This document shows positions 1 through 5,992 of a DNA stretch of 6,501 nucleotides, piece by piece. The notes beneath the pieces are model-generated. The model did not search any database. It worked only from the letters and a program-made list of their open reading frames with translations, and had not been told where the DNA came from. Position 1 is the first letter of the stretch. The number at the start of each line of letters is the position of its first letter. Source of the DNA: Coriobacteriales bacterium (GTDB lineage Bacteria > Actinomycetota > Coriobacteriia > Coriobacteriales > UBA8131); assembly GCA_031256575.1 (NCBI GenBank), contig JAIRQI010000099.1, forward strand, positions 1 to 6,501. Direction: 5' to 3'. A program made the translations under genes and the position numbers.

Positions 1-603
1 TTCGATTCCAATGAAGACCGATTCTCTGTTGCCGACCAGGCCATCAACGACCCCGATATCCTAAAGCTGTTGGTCGAGAACCTGGCCGGTGCTGAACGAC
101 GGTTACGGCAATTCAGCGCGGGGGCGATTGCTGTGGTCTCCGAGCGCCAACCGCAGTTGCTGGCGGCTTTCATTCCCCAGATTGCTGATGCCCTGCATCG
201 TCCCGAGGCTCAGACTCGCTGGGAAAGCCTGGAAGCCCTGGCCCGAATCATTGCCCTTGACCCAGACGCTGCGGGCGATGCCGTGAGCGGTGCTGAAGCC
301 TCGCTCTACGACGAGGAGAATGGCCCGGCACGCTTGGGAGCTGTGCGTTTTCTGGCAGCTTACGGAGCCATCGATACCAAGCGCTCGACCAGGGTCTGGC
401 CCTATATCGATGAGGCCATCCAGGTCTATCATGGTGACCCGGAATTTCAGGATATGCTGGTTGCAGTGATTGCCTTCGCATCAGGCAAGGTAGCCAAGCC
501 GGTACGTGAGGCCCTGGTCGCCCGGATGCGCTTTGATGCGGAGAATGCCAAAGGGCCGCTGCAGCGGCGAGCCGAACAGATTATCCAACTCGCAGAAGGT
601 TGA
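1..603 (+). CDS. HEAT-repeat-like helical protein, 3' end (5' truncated by window)
   Basis: The reading frame is open from base 1 to the TGA at 601-603, so about 200 C-terminal residues are visible and the true start lies upstream. The TTG at 70 and later internal starts are not needed, because the frame continues leftwards without a stop. The protein is an all-helical series of roughly 35-40-residue helix pairs rich in Ala, Leu, Arg and Glu, for example the segments around LLAAFIPQIADALHRP, TRWESLEALARIIAL and ARLGAVRFLAAYGA. This pattern is typical of HEAT/armadillo-like scaffolds, which bind proteins or nucleic acids. There is no signal peptide, membrane segment or catalytic motif in the visible part. 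The 3' end sits directly against the isocitrate dehydrogenase gene, so the two are probably co-transcribed. I do not recognise a specific function. The HEAT assignment rests on pattern only. Confidence 0.75.
   Translation, partial: FDSNEDRFSVADQAINDPDILKLLVENLAGAERRLRQFSAGAIAVVSERQPQLLAAFIPQIADALHRPEAQTRWESLEALARIIALDPDAAGDAVSGAEASLYDEENGPARLGAVRFLAAYGAIDTKRSTRVWPYIDEAIQVYHGDPEFQDMLVAVIAFASGKVAKPVREALVARMRFDAENAKGPLQRRAEQIIQLAEG
594..599 (+). promoter_or_regulatory. Shine-Dalgarno-like AGAAGG that bears on the icd start
   Basis: AGAAGG lies inside the last codons of the upstream HEAT-like gene. It is 5 nt before an in-frame TTG at 605 and 17 nt before the ATG at 617. The spacing favours initiation at TTG 605, or translational coupling from the upstream stop codon (601-603). 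The family alignment does not settle the choice, because only four residues differ. Confidence 0.4.
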
Positions 604-616
604 GTTGGCGGCTGCG

Positions 617-2023
617 ATGAGCGACCGGATTCGCATGACAACACCCATCGTTGAGATGGATGGCGATGAGATGACCCGGGTAATCTGGCAATGGATTAAG
701 GAAATCCTGCTTAACCCCTACATCGAGCTGAAGACCGAATACTATGACCTCGGTTTGAATGAACGGGATAAAACCGCTGATGCTGTCACTATTAAAGCAG
801 CTGAAGCCACCAAACGCCTGGGAGTAGCAGTCAAGTGTGCGACTATCACCCCGAATCAAGAACGCCAGCAAGAATACCAACTGGCAGCGCTATATGACTC
901 GCCGAACGCTACAATCCGCTCCATCTTGGACGGCACAGTCTTTCGTACGCCGATAATTGTTGCTGGAATAAAGCCTTTCATCCCTACCTGGCAGCGGCCG
1001 ATTACCATTGCCCGCCATGCCTACGGAGACATCTACAAGGCCACTGAGCTGGCATTATATGAGCAATGGCAAGATTCACGAGTCGAGCTGGTGGCTACCC
1101 GGCCGGATGGTCAGGAGCAGCGCCAGCTGGTTTTTGATTTCGCTTCTACTAGCAAGCCGGCGGGGGAGTCGGCGGGGGAGCCCGCTGGCAAGCCGACGGG
1201 GGAGCCTGCTGGTGAGCTAGCAGCTAGCAAGCCGGCGGGGGAGCCGGCGGGTGAGCCAACGGGGGAGCCGGCGGGGGAGCCGGCTGGTGAGCCGGCGGGT
1301 GAGCCTGCTGGCAAGCTGGCGGGCAAGCCGGCTAGCAAGCCAGCGGGTGGTATCGTTCAGGGCATCCATAATACTGAAGCCTCCATCAGCTCTTTTGCCC
1401 GGGCCTGCATGCAGTTTGCCTTGACCCGTCAAGAAGACCTCTGGTTCTCAGCCAAAGACACCATCTCCAAGACCTATGACCGGCGTTTTCGGGACATCTT
1501 TGCTGCTATCTACCAAAACGAATATCAGGAGCGCTTCAATAAGGCTGGCATCGAGTATTACTACACCCTAATCGATGACGCGGTTGCCCGGGTCATCCGC
1601 TCCGAGGGCGGCTTTATCTGGGCCACCAAGAACTATGATGGCGATGTCATGAGTGACCTGGTGGCCTCAGCCTTCGGCAGCCTGGCCATGATGAGCTCAG
1701 TCTTAGTCTCACCAGGCGGCCAGTATGAGTTTGAAGCAGCCCACGGTACGGTGCAGCGGCATTTCTATCGCTGGCAACAGGGCTTGAAGACTTCAACTAA
1801 CCCTGTCGCCACCATCTTTGCCTGGACCGGAGCACTGGCCCGGCGTGGCGAGTTGGATGGCTTGACTGACCTGGTCGACTTCGCCCAGAACCTGGAAGCT
1901 GCGACTTTGAAAACCATTGCTTCCGGAAAGATGACTGCTGACCTGCTGGCCATCTCAAGCCTGGAGTCTAAGCAGGGTTTGAACACTGAAGACTTCCTGC
2001 AAGTAATCGTTGAAAACCTCTAG
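617..2023 (+). CDS. icd: NADP-dependent isocitrate dehydrogenase (subfamily II) with repeat insertion
   Basis: This enzyme oxidatively decarboxylates isocitrate to 2-oxoglutarate with NADP+ in the cytoplasm (TCA cycle, NADPH supply). The 468-residue product aligns throughout with the homodimeric eukaryote-type family (usually about 400-415 residues). Visible motifs are VEMDGDEMTR (12-21), VKCATITP (72-79) with R83, SPN at 95-97, R101, R110, R133 in ARHAYGD, Y140, K280, D320/D321, NYDGDVMSD (339-347) with D343 and D347, HGTVQRH (376-382) and TSTNP (392-396). R381 and H382 match the NADP 2'-phosphate contacts of human IDH1 (R314, H315), supporting NADP use. The odd part is residues 179-244, a run of E/K-P-A-G tetrapeptides set in the clasp-domain hairpin between VFDF and GGIVQGIHN. 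This makes the protein about 65 residues too long. ATG 617 gives the normal family N-terminus but has no well-spaced Shine-Dalgarno. TTG 605 is an in-frame alternative, 5 nt after AGAAGG (594-599) and 1 nt after the upstream stop. Confidence 0.95.
   Translation: MSDRIRMTTPIVEMDGDEMTRVIWQWIKEILLNPYIELKTEYYDLGLNERDKTADAVTIKAAEATKRLGVAVKCATITPNQERQQEYQLAALYDSPNATIRSILDGTVFRTPIIVAGIKPFIPTWQRPITIARHAYGDIYKATELALYEQWQDSRVELVATRPDGQEQRQLVFDFASTSKPAGESAGEPAGKPTGEPAGELAASKPAGEPAGEPTGEPAGEPAGEPAGEPAGKLAGKPASKPAGGIVQGIHNTEASISSFARACMQFALTRQEDLWFSAKDTISKTYDRRFRDIFAAIYQNEYQERFNKAGIEYYYTLIDDAVARVIRSEGGFIWATKNYDGDVMSDLVASAFGSLAMMSSVLVSPGGQYEFEAAHGTVQRHFYRWQQGLKTSTNPVATIFAWTGALARRGELDGLTDLVDFAQNLEAATLKTIASGKMTADLLAISSLESKQGLNTEDFLQVIVENL
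1151..1348 (+). repeat. In-frame 12-nt tandem repeat (16 units, E/K-P-A-G) inside icd
   Basis: The segment consists of imperfect 12-nt units of the type (G/A)AG-CCG-GCG-GG(G/T). Six units occupy 1154-1225 and ten occupy 1229-1348; each block is preceded by one AGC codon (1151, 1226). The encoded units are mostly EPAG (ten start with E, six with K), with variants ESAG, KPTG, ELAA, EPTG, KLAG and KPAS. The whole run keeps the icd frame and has no stop. The word ctagcaagccggcgggggag occurs twice, at 1149-1168 and 1224-1243, exactly 75 nt apart. The shorter word gctagcaagcc recurs at 1223 and 1331, 108 nt (nine units) apart. Six runs of five G occur on the + strand. The composition is far more G-rich than the flanking coding sequence. 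The two reverse-strand open frames across this region are by-products of the repeat. Confidence 0.95.
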
Positions 2024-2058
2024 CCGCTGGTAGAACCAATGACACCAACAGTCATCAA

Positions 2059-2110
2059 GTTCGAGCTGCCGGCTTTCCCCGTTCGAGCTGCCGGCATTCC
2101 CAGTTCGAGC
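2059..2110 (+). repeat. 22-bp tandem repeat, about 2.4 copies, in the icd-ahcY gap
   Basis: Copy 1 is 2059-2080 and copy 2 is 2081-2102. Both start GTTCGAGCTGCCGGC and differ at two positions near the 3' end. A third copy begins at 2103 with GTTCGAGC and then diverges. The period is not a multiple of three, so selection for a reading frame is not implied. The units could be binding sites for a regulator of ahcY or simple duplication debris; the sequence alone does not say which. Confidence 0.8.
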
Positions 2111-2195
2111 AGGCAGCCGCAACCGCATAAGTCAAATCGATTCGGCGCCTTAGGCAGGCAGCACAACTCCCTGAAGAGACCGCTTCACCACAATT

Positions 2196-2214
2196 GACGA
2201 CAACCGTCGTTTTT
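2196..2214 (+). terminator. Short stem-loop with T5 tract just upstream of ahcY (possible terminator or attenuator)
   Basis: ACGAC (2197-2201) pairs with GTCGT (2206-2210) around the 4-nt loop AACC, with a possible extra G-U pair. A run of five T (2210-2214) overlaps the right arm. The layout is that of a small intrinsic terminator, but a 5-6 bp stem is weak. It ends only about 9 nt before the ahcY Shine-Dalgarno. It could end icd transcripts, attenuate read-through into ahcY, or be chance. Confidence 0.3.
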
Positions 2215-2224
2215 ATCCAGATAA

Positions 2225-3493
<1,269 letters not shown>

Positions 3494-3670
3494 GGGAGAC
3501 CTGCTGGGAGAAACTAAACAGCAACTCCAAAGGTTTGCTATCAGGGCTTTAGCAATCTCGATAGCTGGACGCATGAGTGATTTTGATTTGTGTAGAGAAA
3601 GCTTTGACTGAATAGAAACTGGAACGCTCTGAAGTAGGGTTGACCAGCTAGTAGATTATCGAACGGAGCA

Positions 3671-4903
3671 ATGATGGCAGTTGACTTATCCCGCATTCCG
3701 CGCAGCATCTGGTGGGACATTGATGATACGAATGGCCGGCCAGGTGTTTTTCTGCTCGACCAGACCCGCCTGCCACTGGTTGGTGATGTCTTGTGTTGCC
3801 AAAAGCTGGAAGGGGTAGAGCTAGCTATAAAGTCCCTGGCAGTGCGCGGTGCCCCTGCTCTGGGGGTAGCCGCCGCCCTGGCAATAGCTGTCTATAGTGA
3901 GAATGAGTCTCAAGCAAGCTCGGTCGAGCAGTGGTTAAGCGATATCGACCAGGCAGCAGAGCGCATCAGCCAAGCCCGTCCGACTGCTGTCAATCTGCGT
4001 TGGGGAGCTTCACGGCTACGTGATTTCGCTCATACCCAAGCAGAAAACGAGCATGACCTGAAAACTTTGAAAGCTGCCATTGTCGGCTTCGCTAAACAGA
4101 TGGCAATTGATGATGAGCAGGTCAACCTGGCTATCGGTGCTCAGGGAGCAACCCTATTAGCAGCTGACTCGCGAGTACTAACACATTGCAATGCTGGGTC
4201 TTTAGCTACCGCCTACTACGGCACTGTGGGGTCAGTCATCTACACTGCTTACGACCAGGGTCTAATCAGCCAGGTCTGGGTCGATGAGACCCGTCCGCTG
4301 AACCAAGGAGGCCGTCTGACCAGCTGGGAGCTGATGGCAGCCGGAGTTCCCTGCACCTTGATAACCGATAGTATGGCTGCTGCCTGCATGCAGGCTGGCT
4401 GGGTCGATGCCGTATTGGTCGGGGCTGACCGAATCTGTGCCAATGGTGACACTGCCAACAAGATTGGCACCTTATCCCTGGCTGTCAATGCCCGACATTT
4501 CGGTATACCATTCTATGTCTGTGCACCCTTATCGACAATCGACAGCGAACTGGCTGAAGGCAGCCAGATACCCATCGAGCTACGGGACCGTCGCGAGCTG
4601 GCAGGCTTTTCAACCAGTGGGATTATTGTCGCTGACGACTCCACCACCAGCCACGCCTTCGACCTTCTGACCGCCAGTGGGATACGTCACATAAGCTTCC
4701 AACACGGCCACCAGATGGAGCTATACCGTAAAGGTGCTGCCTATGCCTTCGATGCCTGGTTCATGAACACCCCACCGGATGTGCCAATCTATAACCCAGC
4801 CTTTGATGTAACCCCTGCTCAGCTAATCAGTGCGATTGTCACTGAGGCCGGAGTCTTTCAGCCAGACCAATTGGCTACTGCTATTGCTGAACACCTAGGG
4901 TGA
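3671..4903 (+). CDS. mtnA: S-methyl-5-thioribose-1-phosphate isomerase (MtnA/eIF2B-related) with internal insertion
   Basis: This enzyme isomerises methylthioribose-1-phosphate to methylthioribulose-1-phosphate in methionine salvage. In some bacteria it also acts on 5-deoxyribose-1-phosphate. Diagnostic motifs are VRGAPALG (58-65, with R59 in the phosphate site), RPTAVNL (103-109), THCNAGSLAT (171-180, with C173 the catalytic Cys), ETRPLNQGGRLTSWEL (206-221), TDSMAA (232-237), GADRICANGDTANKIGT (251-267, with D252 the catalytic Asp), PLSTID (286-291) and YNPAFDVTP (374-382). These favour MtnA over eIF2B subunits or ribose-1,5-bisphosphate isomerase. At 410 residues it is longer than the roughly 350 of Bacillus MtnA. 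Most of the excess is an inserted block at about 311-367, between RDRREL and VPIYNPAFD. Two ATGs are adjacent (3671, 3674). The GGAG at 3665-3668 is 2 nt from the first and 5 nt from the second, so the second may be the true start. Numbers here count from 3671. Confidence 0.95.
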   Translation: MMAVDLSRIPRSIWWDIDDTNGRPGVFLLDQTRLPLVGDVLCCQKLEGVELAIKSLAVRGAPALGVAAALAIAVYSENESQASSVEQWLSDIDQAAERISQARPTAVNLRWGASRLRDFAHTQAENEHDLKTLKAAIVGFAKQMAIDDEQVNLAIGAQGATLLAADSRVLTHCNAGSLATAYYGTVGSVIYTAYDQGLISQVWVDETRPLNQGGRLTSWELMAAGVPCTLITDSMAAACMQAGWVDAVLVGADRICANGDTANKIGTLSLAVNARHFGIPFYVCAPLSTIDSELAEGSQIPIELRDRRELAGFSTSGIIVADDSTTSHAFDLLTASGIRHISFQHGHQMELYRKGAAYAFDAWFMNTPPDVPIYNPAFDVTPAQLISAIVTEAGVFQPDQLATAIAEHLG

Positions 4904-4968
4904 ATATGACTGACCAGTCACTGTTTTATAGCAGGGTGTCTATGGCTGACCCGTCACTGTTGAATACC
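4897..4968 (+). repeat. 36-bp tandem duplication across the mtnA stop codon
   Basis: Unit 1 (4897-4932) and unit 2 (4933-4968) begin AGGGTG and match at 29 of 36 positions. A third copy starts at 4969 with AGGGTG and fades. A diverged piece reappears at about 5025-5061, with AGTCACTGTT followed by TATGGCTGAC, and there it contains the start codon of comF. Unit 1 begins in the last codons of mtnA and contains its stop. The period is exactly 12 codons. Each full unit carries an ATG followed by (A/G)CTGAC, the same words as at the comF start, so the gap looks built from copies of a gene-junction sequence. Confidence 0.75.
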
Positions 4969-5049
4969 AGGGTGATTAGAGGTAGCCAATCGCAGATTGA
5001 CTCCTGGGCTAGTCATAGCCACCTAGTCACTGTTCAGTACCTAAGCTGA
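4906..5049 (+). CDS. Possible small ORF (47 codons) filling the mtnA-comF gap
   Basis: The frame starts at ATG 4906, 2 nt after the mtnA stop (4901-4903). It runs open to TGA 5047-5049, 2 nt before the comF ATG. The junctions match: TGA-at-ATG-ACTGAC on the left and TGA-tt-ATG-GCTGAC on the right. The product begins MTDQSLFYSRVS, then MADPSLLNTRVI (the two 12-residue repeat units), and ends LVTVQYLS. It has no signal peptide, membrane segment or known motif. AGGG at 4897-4900 lies 5 nt before the ATG and could serve as a weak ribosome site. An open frame this short is not improbable by chance. The support is its fit between both neighbours and the in-frame repeat. It could be a real peptide, a translational coupler feeding ribosomes to comF, or non-coding duplication debris. 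Confidence 0.35.
   Translation: MTDQSLFYSRVSMADPSLLNTRVIRGSQSQIDSWASHSHLVTVQYLS
4907..4920. promoter_or_regulatory. 14-bp inverted repeat TGACTG-AC-CAGTCA
   Basis: This is a perfect 6-bp dyad with a 2-bp centre, lying at the start of the possible small ORF just after mtnA. The equivalent place in the second 36-bp unit is degraded (TGGCTG-AC-CCGTCA). A looser TGACT...AGTCA pair recurs at 4998-5015. It could be an operator half-site pair or an mRNA hairpin. There is no further support. Confidence 0.2.
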
Positions 5050-5051
5050 TT

Positions 5052-5876
5052 ATGGCTGACGACCATCCCATATTGGAGGGATTACTAGAGCTAGTCTATC
5101 CGACCCGTTGTGTGGTCTGCGAGCATCCCGGCAGCCTGCTTTGTGACGAAGACCGTGCTCAGTTAGCCTATATCGATTATCCGTCGGCCTGTCCGCGCTG
5201 CGGAGCCCCCTTTGGCCAGCTGCTCTGTACAGAATGCATGACCCGCGAGGGGCCCGAGCAGTTTGCCTTTGAAGCAGCATTCTGTATGCTGCTTTATGAC
5301 CAACGCAGTGAGTCGCTGGTACGGGCTTACAAAGATGCCAACGAACGACGCCTGGCAGCGCTACTGGCTGAATTGTTGTCGCAAGCCCTACCCCGGGATT
5401 GGCGACGTTGGGCTGATTATCTGAGCTGGATTCCAGCTGACCGACTGGCTTTACGCCGTCGCGGCTTTGACCATATGAGTTTGATAGCCTCCTACCTGTC
5501 GGAGTACAGCGGTATTCCCAGTATTGACCTCCTAGATAAGCTGGGGCGGGCTGACCAACGACAGCTGTCCCGAGCCGAAAGACGGGCTAACGCTCCCCAG
5601 CTGTTCAGCATCCGTGATTCGCAATCTGCAGAAAACCAGCCGGATACGTTGAGACGCGGTTCGAGCCAACTGGTAAGCGCGCAACAGCCAGAGCAACGCG
5701 GTTCCAGTCACCCAAGAAGTAAAAAACAGCCGCGTACTTCTCCACACCTACCAAAACACCTGCTACTGATAGATGATGTCTTCACCACCGGAGCTACCCT
5801 GGATGCCGCCGCAACCGTGCTGCTAGCGGCAGGCGTACAGTCGATTCGAGTAGCCACCATCGCCCGGGTCTGGTAA
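5052..5876 (+). CDS. comF: ComF family phosphoribosyltransferase-like protein
   Basis: ComF proteins are cytoplasmic and combine an N-terminal zinc-binding segment with a type I phosphoribosyltransferase fold. In naturally competent bacteria they are needed for uptake or handling of transforming DNA; elsewhere their role is less clear. Here C20-C23 and C47-C50, with C31, C59 and C62 nearby, supply the metal-binding cysteines. LALRRRGFDHMSLIA (132-146) matches the family RRGF motif. ADQRQLSRAERRAN (167-180) matches the conserved Q-x-x-L-x-x-x-x-R-x-x-N stretch. LLIDDVFTTGATL (238-250) is the PRPP-binding loop. At 274 residues it is longer than usual. The excess is a Ser/Gln/Arg-rich segment (about 190-232) just before the PRPP loop. 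The start at 5052 places the first Cys pair at the usual distance. No Shine-Dalgarno is visible before it, so translation may depend on coupling to the upstream frame, whose stop is 2 nt away. Confidence 0.92.
   Translation: MADDHPILEGLLELVYPTRCVVCEHPGSLLCDEDRAQLAYIDYPSACPRCGAPFGQLLCTECMTREGPEQFAFEAAFCMLLYDQRSESLVRAYKDANERRLAALLAELLSQALPRDWRRWADYLSWIPADRLALRRRGFDHMSLIASYLSEYSGIPSIDLLDKLGRADQRQLSRAERRANAPQLFSIRDSQSAENQPDTLRRGSSQLVSAQQPEQRGSSHPRSKKQPRTSPHLPKHLLLIDDVFTTGATLDAAATVLLAAGVQSIRVATIARVW
5654..5737 (+). repeat. Degenerate 42-nt duplication in the comF linker
   Basis: Two blocks recur exactly 42 nt (14 codons) apart: ACGCGGTTC at 5654 and 5696, and AACAGCC at 5683 and 5725. Overall identity between the two 42-nt stretches is about 24 of 42. 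The encoded protein shows RGSSQ and RGSSH at matching places. This is consistent with an old in-frame duplication that lengthened the linker, but the degree of decay makes it uncertain. Confidence 0.45.
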
Positions 5877-5992
5877 TCCAAGATATTTGAATAATTGCTG
5901 AAGATGTACGGCTGAGCACGCACCTCTTGCGGCTACTTATGCAATACTGTTGGGCGTTTCAAAATCTACAGCAAACTATGTGAGGAGAAGTA

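Noticed and set aside
1111..1432. Two reverse-strand open frames rich in Gly/Pro/Ser or Arg across the icd repeat
   Set aside because: They exist only because the 12-nt unit lacks stops in several frames. They have no ribosome site and no family resemblance, and they lie inside a well conserved enzyme gene.
2039..2197. 52-codon open frame in the icd-ahcY gap (starts MTPTVIKFELP)
   Set aside because: There is no good ribosome site. The Arg/Pro/His/Gln-rich composition is unlike its neighbours. It runs through 22-bp repeats whose period shifts the frame. An open frame of this length is not unusual by chance.
3535..3565. Two overlapping hairpins after ahcY (TTGCTA with TAGCAA, or GCTATC with GATAGC)
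   Set aside because: Both stems are only 6 bp and no T tract follows. The mutually exclusive layout is suggestive of a switch but within chance for AT-richer spacer DNA.
3604..3645. TTGACT and TTGACC words before mtnA as -35 promoter boxes
   Set aside because: Neither has an acceptable -10 box 16-18 nt downstream.
5007..5020. GGCTA-GTCA-TAGCC hairpin before comF as a terminator
   Set aside because: The stem is only 5 bp and no T tract follows. It lies inside the possible small ORF.
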